From NCBI RefSeq assembly GCF_000803065.1, contig NZ_JSXI01000045.1, positions 123,825 through 187,824 of the forward strand: a stretch of 64,000 nucleotides of DNA, written 5' to 3'. The notes beneath the pieces were generated by a model. The model was given only the letters and a program-made list of their open reading frames with translations. It was not told the DNA's origin and did not search any database. Positions 26,327-35,636 of the stretch are shown here, piece after piece (positions within the stretch are counted from its first letter, which is position 1; each line of letters starts with the position of its first letter). This DNA comes from Sphingomonas sp. ERG5 (GTDB lineage: Bacteria; Pseudomonadota; Alphaproteobacteria; Sphingomonadales; Sphingomonadaceae). A program made the translations under genes and the position numbers.

Positions 26327-27853
26327 TCAGCCCATTGCCTGCGCACGGGGCATGAGCGTCGCCTCGACCGCTGCGGCAAGCGCCGTTCCCGCATCGTCGG
26401 CCAGCGCCGCGCTGCGCAACTCGTCCAGGCATGCCGCTGCATCCTGGCGCAGCATCAATGTGGGCACCAGCGCCATGAGCGTCGAAAAATTGCCCAGTCC
26501 GCGATCGAACGTGTCCCCATAGCCCTTGATGAGCGACTGGCACCGTATGACCTCGATCGCCAGCGCCGTGTCCTGTTGGGCGACCTTGCCCGCCAGCGCC
26601 AGCCAGACGTCGATCCGTTCCTGTTCTTCGGCGAAGCGTAAACTGATCGAGCGCCATCGCCGTAGCCACGCAATGCCGCGCAGCAGGACGAACCAGCGTA
26701 GGCTGGTGGTCTCGACATGACGGCCCGTCGTGAAGAACGGCGCAAGCAGACGATTGGCGGTTTTGCTGGCCAATATGCGGCGGCCGATCGGCGCGGGCAG
26801 CACCTCGCAGATTTCGCGCAGTCGCGGATGCATGAATTCCGTCACGCCGAGCAGCTGATCGGGCGTTGCGCGGACTTCGCCACGCACGCGTGCAAAACGA
26901 TCGGCGCGCGTTTTCAGGTCGGCGACGCGGATCGTGTCTTCATAACTCATCCATAACGCCAGATGGCGCGCGCCCTCGACCGTCAGCGCATGGTCCTGGC
27001 GTCCGTCATCAAGCGCCGCCAGCGCTTCGACCCGATCGAGATAGCGCGCGGCATAGGCCGTGTCCTGATAGTCGGCCAATCGTGCGGCGCCGTGAAGCGC
27101 AAGCACCTGTGCATCGGCCGGCAACCGTCCGCGGATGCGCGCCGCCAGGCCGTGTCCGGCGACACTGGTGGGCTGTGGCGGGATGGCAGGCACGACGGAA
27201 GGAAGCGTCGCCGCGCTAGTCGCTGGCGCCGCCGCAATATCCCTTGATGCCGCCGCGAATCCTGCTGCGAACCCGCATAGATTGGCCGGCACCGCGATAC
27301 CGCCCTTTTCGATCGCGGCTTCGAACGCAGCGCGTGGAAACGGCAGGGCGTCGCTGCCGCCCAGCGCACCGAACAGAATCGAACTGATCACGCTGCCGGC
27401 GCTATCGGCCGCAGTCTCCATATCGAACCCGATGAACCGTTTGGCGCGCTTGCCAGCTGCCGCGACGATGCGATCGCTTGCCGCCATGCCGTCGCCCATC
27501 GCGGTTTTTTCCGAAATGGCGTAGATACGGTGGGTCGAGCTGATCAATGTCGTGCGATCATCGCTCACAAAACCTCGCAGGATCGCCCGCCCGCCCTCCA
27601 TCAGTTCGGATGCGAGAACGATGTCGACATCGCCCGGCACCGGCATCAATGCGAGCACCGGATCGCTGCCGTTTTCAGGCACCATTTCGATATAATAGAC
27701 CGTTGAGCCGGTACGCTGCGCGACGCCGGGCACGGAGGTCCCTTGTGCTCGCCAGCCATTCGCTTCGGCCAGCGCCAGGATCCAGTCGGCAAGCACGCCG
27801 CCGCCTTGCCCGCCCAGGGCCAGGATCGCGATCGTGATCCGATCCCGCGCCAT
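26327..27853 (-). CDS. iorB: Indolepyruvate ferredoxin oxidoreductase, beta subunit with C-terminal extension
   Basis: 508 residues from ATG 27853, which shares its A with the iorA stop (TGATG). Residues 1 to about 190 are the pyruvate/ketoisovalerate-oxidoreductase gamma domain: ITIAILALGGQGGGVLADWIL, GVAQRTGSTVYYIE. The remaining 300 residues match the long helical extension (DUF6537 type) found on IorB of many aerobic proteobacteria. With IorA it oxidises indolepyruvate or other arylpyruvates to arylacetyl-CoA, CO2 and reduced ferredoxin, in the cytoplasm. Confidence 0.9.
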   Translation of the reverse strand: MARDRITIAILALGGQGGGVLADWILALAEANGWRAQGTSVPGVAQRTGSTVYYIEMVPENGSDPVLALMPVPGDVDIVLASELMEGGRAILRGFVSDDRTTLISSTHRIYAISEKTAMGDGMAASDRIVAAAGKRAKRFIGFDMETAADSAGSVISSILFGALGGSDALPFPRAAFEAAIEKGGIAVPANLCGFAAGFAAASRDIAAAPATSAATLPSVVPAIPPQPTSVAGHGLAARIRGRLPADAQVLALHGAARLADYQDTAYAARYLDRVEALAALDDGRQDHALTVEGARHLALWMSYEDTIRVADLKTRADRFARVRGEVRATPDQLLGVTEFMHPRLREICEVLPAPIGRRILASKTANRLLAPFFTTGRHVETTSLRWFVLLRGIAWLRRWRSISLRFAEEQERIDVWLALAGKVAQQDTALAIEVIRCQSLIKGYGDTFDRGLGNFSTLMALVPTLMLRQDAAACLDELRSAALADDAGTALAAAVEATLMPRAQAMG

Positions 27854-29982
27854 CAAAAGGCTCGCCCGGCGCGCGCGCGATCGCCACGTCGCTGCAGCAG
27901 CCCGATCACCGATGCACGCATTCGATTGCGCAGCCGATCCCACCGCGTCGGATTGGTGACGATGCTTGCGCGGTAGAAGCTCGGGCATAGTATCGCGGCA
28001 TGGCTGACTTCACCGCACAGGCCGCATCCGACGCAGCTGTTGTCGACATGTGCGATCGGATCGCGGCGCAGTGGATCGGGATTGGGTTTGATCGTCAGCG
28101 AGGGACAGCCCGACAGGCGGATGCAGCTATGGTCGCCGGTGCACGTATCGGGGTCGATGCCGAAGCGATCGCGCACCACGCGCCGTCCTTCGCGCGCGGC
28201 ACGGGCGATCAGCGGCTTTTCGCGGCGCTGCTTGTTGAGCATGCATTCGGACTGCGCGATGATCACCTTGGGGCCGGTCTCGGCCGTGGTCAGCGCCTCG
28301 CGCAACGTGTCACGCATCCGCTTCAGATCATAGGTTCGTGTGACTGAACGAACCCACGCCGCGCCCACCCCGCGTACGGCCTTTTCGATCGGGCTATTGG
28401 TGGTGCGAAACCGGTTTTCGGCGCGCGATGACGGAATGTCCTGCCCGCCGGTCGCGGCGGAATAGCCATTGTCGACGATCAAGGTGACGGTGTCATCCTT
28501 GTTGAAAACCGCATTGCCGATGCCGGACGTCAGCCCGTTGTGCCAGAAGCCGCCATCGCCCATCACCGCGATCGCGCGCTTGCCGTCCGGGCGAAAAGCC
28601 GAAGCGCCGGCGGTGCCCAGGCCATAGCCCATCGTCGTATTGCCGATGTGGAACGGCGGCAGGATCGAAAACAGATGACAGCCAATATCGGCCGAGACAT
28701 GCGCCGGCCCGAGTTCGCGCTCGACCAGCTTCATCGCCGTGAAGATGGGACGCTCGGGGCATCCGGTGCAGAAGCCGGCGGGCCGTTGCGGCACGTCGCT
28801 GGGTATCAGCGCGGGAACGCCGGCCATGGGCGCTGCCGGTTCGGGTGCGAGCGCCGGCGCCCATTCGGCCAGGAACGTCGCCAGTCCGTCCCTCAACACT
28901 TGCCCCGAATATTCCCCCGCGCGCGGCAACACGTCCTTGCCGACGATCCGGGTTTGCAGATCGGCGCGGCGGATCAGGGTATTGAGTTCGTGTTCGATGA
29001 ATTCCGGCTGCCCTTCCTCGACGACCAGCACCGCACGCTTGTTGCGGCAGAATTCGGCGACCTCATCGGGCACCAGCGGATAGGCGACGTTGAGGCAATA
29101 GACCGGCAGCAGCGCGCGGCCCTGCGCGTCCGACAGGCCGATCAACTCGAGTGCACGGTTGAGCGTATTGAACAATCCACCCTGGACGATGATGCCGATC
29201 TCGCCGGTGTCGGGTCCGAACCGCTCGTTCAATCCATGCTCGCGGATAAAGGCCAGCGCGGCGGGCCAGCGCTGTTCGATCTTCTCGACTTCGTGCAGGA
29301 AATTGGCGGGTGGCAGCACGATCCGCTGCGTATCGCGCACCGGATGGCGCGCGGCGTCCGCGACGGTCATCGCCGGGCGTACATTGTCCCGCGCCGCAAA
29401 CCGCCCGGTCATATGGCATGCGCGTACGCGCAATTCGAACATCACCGGCGTGTGCGATGCCTCGGACAGGGCGAACCCCTTTTCGACCATGTCGACGATG
29501 CTGGTCAGATTCGGCCGGGGATCGAGCAGCCAAATCTGCGATTTCATCGCAAAGGCATGCGTGCGCTCCTGCATGATCGACGAGCCTTCGCCATAATCCT
29601 CGCCGATGATGATCAGCGCGCCGCCGGTCACGCCGCCCGACGCGACGTTGGACAGCGCGTCGGACGCTACATTGGTGCCGACCACCGATTTCCATGCGAC
29701 AGCGCCGCGCAATGGATAATTGACCGACGCCGCGAGCATCGCCGCCGCGCTCGCCTCCGATGCGCTCGCTTCGAAATTCACGCCCAGTTCGAGCAGCAGA
29801 TCATTGGCGTCAGCGAACACATCCATCAGATGGCTGATGGGGGATCCCTGATAACCACCGACATAAGCCACGCCGGCCTGGAGCAGCGCCTTGGTGACGG
29901 CCAATATGCCTTCGCCATGGAAAATTTCCCCCTCACCCAGGCGGAGCAACTCGACCTCGGCCTTGAACGAACGCTCGGCCAT
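27853..29982 (-). CDS. iorA: Indolepyruvate ferredoxin oxidoreductase, alpha subunit
   Basis: 709 residues. The N-terminal pyrimidine domain has FHGEGILAVTKALLQAGVAYVGGYQGSP and GEDYGEGSSIMQERTHAFA. The TPP-binding domain includes GCPERPIFTAMK, DIGCHLFSILPPF and GDGGFWHNGLTSGIGNAVFN. The C-terminus is a ferredoxin-like domain with CTGDHSCIRLSGCPSLT and CVGCGLCGEVSHAAILCP for two Fe-S clusters; the first cluster motif has the spacing typical of this proteobacterial subfamily. It works with IorB on aryl-2-oxoacids. It lies between a cyclase-family gene (3-base gap) and iorB in one operon. Confidence 0.93.
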   Translation of the reverse strand: MAERSFKAEVELLRLGEGEIFHGEGILAVTKALLQAGVAYVGGYQGSPISHLMDVFADANDLLLELGVNFEASASEASAAAMLAASVNYPLRGAVAWKSVVGTNVASDALSNVASGGVTGGALIIIGEDYGEGSSIMQERTHAFAMKSQIWLLDPRPNLTSIVDMVEKGFALSEASHTPVMFELRVRACHMTGRFAARDNVRPAMTVADAARHPVRDTQRIVLPPANFLHEVEKIEQRWPAALAFIREHGLNERFGPDTGEIGIIVQGGLFNTLNRALELIGLSDAQGRALLPVYCLNVAYPLVPDEVAEFCRNKRAVLVVEEGQPEFIEHELNTLIRRADLQTRIVGKDVLPRAGEYSGQVLRDGLATFLAEWAPALAPEPAAPMAGVPALIPSDVPQRPAGFCTGCPERPIFTAMKLVERELGPAHVSADIGCHLFSILPPFHIGNTTMGYGLGTAGASAFRPDGKRAIAVMGDGGFWHNGLTSGIGNAVFNKDDTVTLIVDNGYSAATGGQDIPSSRAENRFRTTNSPIEKAVRGVGAAWVRSVTRTYDLKRMRDTLREALTTAETGPKVIIAQSECMLNKQRREKPLIARAAREGRRVVRDRFGIDPDTCTGDHSCIRLSGCPSLTIKPNPDPLRRDPIAHVDNSCVGCGLCGEVSHAAILCPSFYRASIVTNPTRWDRLRNRMRASVIGLLQRRGDRARAGRAF

Positions 29983-29985
29983 CGC

Positions 29986-30774
29986 TCAATCCGCGACGAG
30001 CGCGAGCACGCGCAAGGGACTGCCCGATCCGCCCTTGATCTTCAGCGGCGCGGCAAGGATCAGCGCGCCCTTGGGGGGAAGCTGATCGAGATTCTCCAGG
30101 CATTGCAGCCCATAACGCCCGGCGCCGTGGAACAATGTATGCGCGGGATAAGCGGGATCGAGCAGATGCGCCTGCCCGGCATCGGTGCCGATCGTCTCGA
30201 CACCAAAGCCGTGCGCGTCGCGTGCATCGACCAGGAAGCGCACCGCTTCCACTGACGGCCCGGGGGTATGCGCGCCATCCTCGCGGCGATTGACGTAGTC
30301 CTCCACCGACCGTTTCGACCAGTCGGTGCGCATCAAGACCCAATGGCGCGGCGGGATGCGGCCATGTTCGGCCTCCCATTGCTCGATATGCGCCACGGTG
30401 AGCAGAAAATCGGGGTCCGCCGCCGCCTCGCGCGACACGTCAATGACGACCGCCGGGGCGATGAAATCGGCTGGTGGAATGGCATCGACCGTGTTGGCCG
30501 GCAGGTCCTTGCCCGTGATCCAGTGCACCGGCGCATCGAAATGCGTGCCGGTGTGCTCGCTCATCGTGAAATTATTCCAGTACCAGGCAACGCCGCGCTC
30601 GTCGTAGCGGCTGATCTCTTCGATCGAAAAGGGCGCGCACTGGCCGAATTCGGGCGGCAGCGACAGGATCGGCGTGTCCGGCGACAATGACTGGGACAGG
30701 TCCACCGTACGCACCGCGCCGTTTGCCAGCGCCTCCGCGACGCCGGCAAGGATCGTGTTTGGCGGATTGATCAT
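29986..30774 (-). CDS. Cyclase-family metal hydrolase (kynurenine formamidase-like)
   Basis: 262 residues from ATG 30774 (AGAGGAATGGGAAA before it). The family signature is clear: NNFTMSEHTGTHFDAPVHWI (HxGTHxDxPxH, metal ligands), with VVIDVSREAAADPDF and later HTLFHGAGRYGLQCLENLDQLPPKGALILAAPLKIKGGSGSP. Members include kynurenine formamidase (about 210 residues) and isatin hydrolase; this one is nearer the longer general cyclase type. It probably hydrolyses an amide, lactam or lactone ring of an aromatic intermediate. First gene of the operon with iorA, iorB and the thioesterase; divergent from a MarR gene across a palindrome. Confidence 0.85.
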   Translation of the reverse strand: MINPPNTILAGVAEALANGAVRTVDLSQSLSPDTPILSLPPEFGQCAPFSIEEISRYDERGVAWYWNNFTMSEHTGTHFDAPVHWITGKDLPANTVDAIPPADFIAPAVVIDVSREAAADPDFLLTVAHIEQWEAEHGRIPPRHWVLMRTDWSKRSVEDYVNRREDGAHTPGPSVEAVRFLVDARDAHGFGVETIGTDAGQAHLLDPAYPAHTLFHGAGRYGLQCLENLDQLPPKGALILAAPLKIKGGSGSPLRVLALVAD

Positions 30775-30822
30775 TTTCCCATTCCTCTCCGGTTCTTTTC
30801 GCTCAGGGCAGGATGGCAGAGA

Positions 30823-30840
30823 AACTTGCATTTGCAAGTT
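30823..30840. promoter_or_regulatory. Perfect palindromic operator between cyclase operon and MarR gene
   Basis: AACTTGCA-TT-TGCAAGTT has perfect 8-base arms around two bases. It lies 48 bases upstream of the cyclase start and 58 upstream of the MarR start. MarR regulators commonly bind such sites in their own divergent promoters. A 14-base match occurs before the M61 gene at 23946. Confidence 0.7.
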
Positions 30841-30898
30841 TTATTCGTTTGCCGAGAGAGAATGGACGCGCCTATCTGGCGCGAAGGGAGACAATGAT

Positions 30899-31408
30899 TT
30901 GGCAATCGACAACAGGCTTCTCGGCGATCCGGGCACGCCGGCCTTCCGGCTCAATCAATATCCCTTCTATCTGCTCAACCGGGCGGTCAGCCGGTACAAT
31001 ATCATCATCGACGCACGGCTGCGCTCGATCGGGATCGACATTCCCACCTGGCGAGTCCTCATGGTGCTGGGCGAACGATCGCCCCGCAGCATCGGCCAGA
31101 TCGCTGAGGCCGCCGTCATCAATCTGTCGACGATGATGCGGATCGTGCAGCGTATGACCAATGCCGGGCTGGTATCGAACGCCCCCAATGCCACCGACGC
31201 GCGCGTCACCGACGTTCGGCTTACTCCGCTGGGCGAAGACATGCTGGGCAAGGCGCGCCGTCTGACCGCACCCATTTACGCCAAGCTGATCGCCGGCTTT
31301 TCGGCGCGCGATTTCGACCGTCTGATCGCCTTGCTCACCAAGCTCGACGCCAATCTCGACGGCATCCCGCGCGATACTGTCGATGGCGATCCGGACGTTC
31401 CCGCATAA
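30899..31408 (+). CDS. MarR-family transcriptional regulator (second)
   Basis: 169 residues if translation starts at TTG 30899, about nine bases after AAGGGAG; the frame is open further upstream, but that would run through the operator region. Winged helix: RSIGQIAEAAVINLSTMMRIVQRMTNAGLVSNAPNATDARVTDVRLTPLG, with helices YLLNRAVSRYNIIIDARLRSIGI for dimerisation. It probably represses the divergent cyclase-ior-thioesterase operon and itself through the palindrome at 30823. The start is the main uncertainty. Confidence 0.88.
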   Translation: MAIDNRLLGDPGTPAFRLNQYPFYLLNRAVSRYNIIIDARLRSIGIDIPTWRVLMVLGERSPRSIGQIAEAAVINLSTMMRIVQRMTNAGLVSNAPNATDARVTDVRLTPLGEDMLGKARRLTAPIYAKLIAGFSARDFDRLIALLTKLDANLDGIPRDTVDGDPDVPA

Positions 31409-31413
31409 ACAAA

Positions 31414-31437
31414 CGCCGCCCAGGTGACTGGGCGGCG
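31414..31437. terminator. Hairpin terminator between convergent MarR and TonB receptor genes
   Basis: CGCCGCCCAG-GTGA-CTGGGCGGCG, a perfect 10-base stem with a 4-base loop. On the minus strand it is followed by GTTTGTTT; on the plus strand only by a mixed tail. It probably works mainly for the minus-strand receptor gene. Confidence 0.75.
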
Positions 31438-31502
31438 CGGTCTTCATGCGGGCGAGGGGGCGTCGCGACCGGCACCCCCCGCCGTTCATCCCTTGCCGCT
31501 CA

Positions 31503-33806
31503 TCAGAATTTATAGCTGCCGCGCAGCCCCCAGCGGCGGAGGCTGGGGATCACGGCGGCGCCATTCGCGAAGCCGAAATCGAACGACGAGGTATAATATT
31601 TGGCGTCGAACAGATTCTCGACATAGGCCGAAATGCGATAGGTATCGGTTTCGATGCCCAGGCGCAGATTGACCTTGTCATAGGCATTGATGCGGAAGGG
31701 AAAGATCGGCTGCCCGGTCGCCACCGCCGCGATATTGTTGACGTTGGTATAGGCATCGCTGGTGTAGAAATATTCGCCGCGCAGGAACGCACTCATCGTA
31801 CCGGAAACGGGAACGCTATATTGCGCGAAGCTCGAAATCGTCCAATCCGGCGCCTTTGGAAGCGGCTTGCCCGACAAGTCGATCTTGCCGAAATTGGTGC
31901 GCGCGTCGACGAACTTGCCGAACTTGGCGTCCATGTAACCAAGGTTGAAGCCAAGCTCGAGTCCGCGCATCGGCGCGGCGACGAGTTCGAGTTCGACGCC
32001 CTTGCTGCTTGCGCTTGCGGCGTTCGAAATGCCGGCAAAGTTGATGATCGCGCCGTTCGAATCGACACCGACCACGCCCGAACTCACCTGAACGTCCTTC
32101 CAGTCGATATAGAACAGGGCAAGATTGGCGCGCAGCTTGCGATCGAACCAAGTCGATTTCATGCCGACCTCATAGTTCCACAATGTTTCGGCGCCGAAGT
32201 CGCTGCGCGCGCGCTGCGGATCGAGCTGGAACCCGCCCGATTTCCAGCCCTTCGAGGCGCTGGCATACAGGTTGACGTCCTGGCTCACCTTGTATTTCAG
32301 CACCGCGCGCGGCGAGAAATCCTGGAACGACTTCTTGCCCGCCACCTTGTCGAGCGGCCCGCCAAATTCGATCTGATCCTCGAACCGCTCGATCGTGTCA
32401 TGCGAATAGCGCCCGCCAAGCGTCAGGCTCAGCGCGTCGGTGAAATCATATGAGGCCTCCGCGAACACCGCCTTGGAGGAGATCGTCTGGCTGAAATGCG
32501 ACAATTCGATCACAAAGCCTTCGGGCAGGCCGATATCATTTTCCTTGCCCGCCGAGATCAGTTCGCCGTTGCGGATCTTGTCGCGGGCAATGACGCCGCC
32601 GATCGTCCATTTGAACGGACCGTTCCCGACCGACTGGATACGCAGCTCCTCCGACAGGCTCTGGCGGGTATTGTCGTTAAAGCCCTCGCGCAGGAAATCC
32701 TTGCTGGAAAAGTCGAGTTCGCCGGCGCGGTGGAACTTCGCCGATCCGAACCCGGTGATGCTGGTGATCCCGACCGTATCGCCCTCCCACTGGATGCGAC
32801 CGATGGCGATATGATATTCGTTATCGACCTTCAGTGGCGCGTCATGCGCATAGTTGCGGCGGTTATTGGGATAAAAACCCAGATTCTTGTCGACCGGGCA
32901 TGTGAAGGTCACGCCGGGGCAGATCGATTTGATGAAGCTGCCCACCACACCGGTGTTGATCAGCCCGAAATCGTCGTCATGCTCCCTTGTGTAGTTATAC
33001 GACAGGTCGATCGTCAGCTGGTCGGTCGGCGTCGCGCGCAGCGACAGGCGCGCCGCCTTATAGTCCCGGCCATTGCCGCCGCCGATCGGGTGCTTGTTGC
33101 GGAACTCCCCGTCCGAGCCCTCCCATTTCGCCGCCGCCCGTATCGCCACGGTCGAGCTGAGCGGCACGTTGATCGCCCCGCTCACTTCGGCGGTGTTGAA
33201 GCTGCCGTACATCGCGTCGATCTGACCCGAGACACCCGATGTCGATGGCCTGGCGGTGCTGAGGCTCATCACGCCGGCCGACGCGTTGCGCCCGAAATAG
33301 GTGCCCTGTGGCCCGCGCAGCACCTCGATCCGCTCCATGTCGAGCAGATGCGGATTGAGCGCGATGTGCGAAATGTTGAAATCGTCGAGATAGATGCCGA
33401 AGGACGATCCGTTGCCGCCGACATTCGAGATGCCGCGAATGGCGAGGCCGAGCGCGCTGTCCGACACATTGTTGCCGCTGCGGATCGGGCTGTCGGTGAT
33501 GAACACATTGGGCGTGCTGGCGAAATAGCTGCCGACATCCCTGATATTGGCGCGTTGCATATCCTCGGCGCTGAATGCCGTGACGGCGACAGGCACTTGC
33601 TGGATGCTTTCCGAACGCCGCTGCGCGGTGACGACGATGTCCTCGACGCCTTCGCTTGCGGCATCTTGCGGCTGTTCGGGTTGTGCGGGCGGCGCGTCTT
33701 GTGCATGCGCAGGGATAGCGATCAGCATCAGCCCGGCGGCGATCGCCGTCCAGCTGGAGCCTATGGCGAGGCTCTTTCCGAGCCCTGACTTCAGGTTTGT
33801 CATCAT
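31503..33806 (-). CDS. TonB-dependent outer-membrane receptor
   Basis: 767 residues from ATG 33806 (GGGACGGGAG just before; ATG 33803 is an alternative). Signal peptide ending AIPAHAQ, then DIVVTAQRRSESIQQVPVAVTAFSAEDM (TonB-box/plug start seen in sphingomonad receptors), RVEVLRGPQGTYFGRNASAGVMSL style plug, and a barrel ending RRWGLRGSYKF with terminal Phe. It probably imports the aromatic or other substrate degraded by the operon immediately upstream, since the same 16-base motif precedes both transcription units (33873 and 41221). Ligand unknown. Confidence 0.93.
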   Translation of the reverse strand: MMTNLKSGLGKSLAIGSSWTAIAAGLMLIAIPAHAQDAPPAQPEQPQDAASEGVEDIVVTAQRRSESIQQVPVAVTAFSAEDMQRANIRDVGSYFASTPNVFITDSPIRSGNNVSDSALGLAIRGISNVGGNGSSFGIYLDDFNISHIALNPHLLDMERIEVLRGPQGTYFGRNASAGVMSLSTARPSTSGVSGQIDAMYGSFNTAEVSGAINVPLSSTVAIRAAAKWEGSDGEFRNKHPIGGGNGRDYKAARLSLRATPTDQLTIDLSYNYTREHDDDFGLINTGVVGSFIKSICPGVTFTCPVDKNLGFYPNNRRNYAHDAPLKVDNEYHIAIGRIQWEGDTVGITSITGFGSAKFHRAGELDFSSKDFLREGFNDNTRQSLSEELRIQSVGNGPFKWTIGGVIARDKIRNGELISAGKENDIGLPEGFVIELSHFSQTISSKAVFAEASYDFTDALSLTLGGRYSHDTIERFEDQIEFGGPLDKVAGKKSFQDFSPRAVLKYKVSQDVNLYASASKGWKSGGFQLDPQRARSDFGAETLWNYEVGMKSTWFDRKLRANLALFYIDWKDVQVSSGVVGVDSNGAIINFAGISNAASASSKGVELELVAAPMRGLELGFNLGYMDAKFGKFVDARTNFGKIDLSGKPLPKAPDWTISSFAQYSVPVSGTMSAFLRGEYFYTSDAYTNVNNIAAVATGQPIFPFRINAYDKVNLRLGIETDTYRISAYVENLFDAKYYTSSFDFGFANGAAVIPSLRRWGLRGSYKF

Positions 33807-33872
33807 CTCCCGTCCCCTCCTCATCATTATGCGGATCACGCTTCGCGGTGTCCTGAGGGGAGCGATAAACGC

Positions 33873-33888
33873 TTTAGACTTAAAACGA
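33873..33888. promoter_or_regulatory. Shared motif TTTAGACTTAAAACGA before TonB receptor
   Basis: 14 of 16 bases match TTTATGCTTAAAACGA at 41221-41236 in front of the fusion-enzyme operon, in the same orientation. It starts 67 bases upstream of the receptor start codon. TTTA-nn-CTTAAA is partly palindromic. The MarR protein at 37633 is the likely binder. Confidence 0.55.
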
Positions 33889-34050
33889 AAGCACAAAAAT
33901 GAATATGAAGATGAATATAGTTGTGCGGTTCGCGCCTGACGGCGAGGCTGCGCGATTGCCGATCGCGTGACGATAGATGCGTGAGGAATCCGCCGGCCCG
34001 CATGCAGCGCTGCGGGCCGGTGCCGCGCTTCAGCGCAGCTGAATCAAACT

Positions 34051-35226
34051 CTAAAAGGCGGCGAATCCCGTCTGGGCACGCCCCAGGATCAGTCCATGGA
34101 CGTCGTGCGTCCCTTCATAGGTATTGACCGCCTCGAGGTTGAGCATGTGGCGGATCACGCCGAATTCATCGGCGATCCCGTTGCCGCCATGCATGTCGCG
34201 CGCGACCCGCGCGATGGTCAGCGCCTTGCCGCAATTGTTGCGCTTGAGCAGGCTGATCGCCTCGGGCGCCAGCCGCCCCTCGTCCATCATCCGCCCTGCC
34301 GCAAGCGCAGCCGAGAGCCCGAGCGTGATCTCAGTTTGCATATCGGCGAGCTTCAGCTGGAATAATTGCGTGGCGGCGAGCGGACGGTCGAATTGTACGC
34401 GGTCGAGCCCGTAGCGCCGCGCCGCGTGCCAGCACCATTCGGCCGCGCCGAGTGCGCCCCAGGCGATGCCGAAACGCGCCTTGTTCAGGCACGAAAACGG
34501 GCCTTTCAGACCCTCGACCCCGGGCAGGAGCCGATCGGCCGGGATGGCGACCTCATCCATCACGATCTCACCCGTCGCCCCTGCGCGAAGCGAGAATTTT
34601 CCCTCGATCTTCGGCGTCGAGAGGCCGGTATCGCCACGGAGCAGGACAAAACCGCGAATGATGTCGTCGTCGCATTTCGCCCAGACGATGAACAGATCGG
34701 CGAGCGGGGCATTGGTGATCCACATCTTCGTGCCGCTCAACACATAGCCGTCGGCCGTTGCCCGTGCGCGCGTGCGAAGTGCGCCGGGGTCCGATCCGGC
34801 ACCGGGCTCGGTGAGCCCGAACGCCCCGACCCATTCGCCGCTGGCGAGCGGCGGCAGCCAGGCGTCGCGCTGCGCATCGGTACCAAAGGCATGGATCGGA
34901 TGCATGACCAGGCTGGACTGCACCGAAAGTGCCGAGCGATATGCCGAATCCACGCGTTCGATTTCGCGCGCGATCAACCCATAGGCGACATGGTTCGCGC
35001 CCGCGCAGCCATAGCCCTGAATGGTCGGGCCAAGCAGGCCGGCGGCGCCCAGTTTACGCATCAGCGCCGCATCGATGCGCTCGTCGCGAAATGCGTCGCG
35101 CACCATCGGCATCAACTCGGCTTGCGCAAAGCCGCGCGCGGCGTCGCGGATCAGGCGCTCCTCATCGGTCAATTGCGCGTCGATCAGGAGCGGATCGGCC
35201 CAATCGAAGCTGACCCGCGCGTTCAT
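34051..35226 (-). CDS. Glutaryl-CoA dehydrogenase-like acyl-CoA dehydrogenase
   Basis: 391 residues. [29 protein letters not shown] at the N-terminus, [34 protein letters not shown] and [20 protein letters not shown] at the C-terminus, where the Glu of YEGTHD is the catalytic base. These are hallmarks of the GcdH branch, which oxidatively decarboxylates glutaryl-CoA to crotonyl-CoA with FAD. In an operon for aromatic CoA-thioester breakdown this fits the late step of a C7-dicarboxyl route. It is the last gene of the 41197-34051 operon; its ATG overlaps the RidA stop by 4 bases. Confidence 0.88.
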   Translation of the reverse strand: MNARVSFDWADPLLIDAQLTDEERLIRDAARGFAQAELMPMVRDAFRDERIDAALMRKLGAAGLLGPTIQGYGCAGANHVAYGLIAREIERVDSAYRSALSVQSSLVMHPIHAFGTDAQRDAWLPPLASGEWVGAFGLTEPGAGSDPGALRTRARATADGYVLSGTKMWITNAPLADLFIVWAKCDDDIIRGFVLLRGDTGLSTPKIEGKFSLRAGATGEIVMDEVAIPADRLLPGVEGLKGPFSCLNKARFGIAWGALGAAEWCWHAARRYGLDRVQFDRPLAATQLFQLKLADMQTEITLGLSAALAAGRMMDEGRLAPEAISLLKRNNCGKALTIARVARDMHGGNGIADEFGVIRHMLNLEAVNTYEGTHDVHGLILGRAQTGFAAF

Positions 35227-35636
35227 GCGCCGGTTTCCGTATCGGGAATGACCGCCGTGGTTTCAATTTCAATCCGCGCCGCGGGCTCGATCAGCCCCGC
35301 CACCTGCACCACCGCCATTGCCGGGAAATGCCGTCCGATATGCGTGCGATATGCCGCGCCGATCGCTGCGAGGTTGGCCGAATATTCGTCGCGATCGGTC
35401 ACGTACCAGGTCATGCGCACGATATGCTCGGGTCGTGCGCCGCCGGTCGCCAGCACCGCGACGGTGTTCCGCAGGATCTGCTCGAACTGGCTCACCATAT
35501 CCGGGCCGACAAAGCGCTCCTGCGCGTCCCACCCGACAATGCCGCCGGTAAAGACCGTTTCACCGCGTGCCTTTATCCCGTGCGAAAAACCGCGCGGCCG
35601 CTGCCACCCGTCGGGCAGCAGAATCGTGTTGCTCAT
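35223..35636 (-). CDS. RidA/YjgF-family protein
   Basis: 137 residues. Rid family features: [64 protein letters not shown] and [29 protein letters not shown], the last with the conserved Arg of RidA deaminases. RidA proteins hydrolyse reactive enamines/imines, releasing ammonia. Four-base overlaps join it to both neighbours. In a pathway of the 2-aminobenzoyl-CoA type, which passes through an enamine, a dedicated Rid deaminase would make sense (inference). Confidence 0.88.
   Translation of the reverse strand: MSNTILLPDGWQRPRGFSHGIKARGETVFTGGIVGWDAQERFVGPDMVSQFEQILRNTVAVLATGGARPEHIVRMTWYVTDRDEYSANLAAIGAAYRTHIGRHFPAMAVVQVAGLIEPAARIEIETTAVIPDTETGA

Noticed and set aside
28540..30255. 571-residue plus-strand frame opposite iorA and the cyclase gene
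   Set aside because: Antisense shadow that crosses two real genes and lacks any motif.
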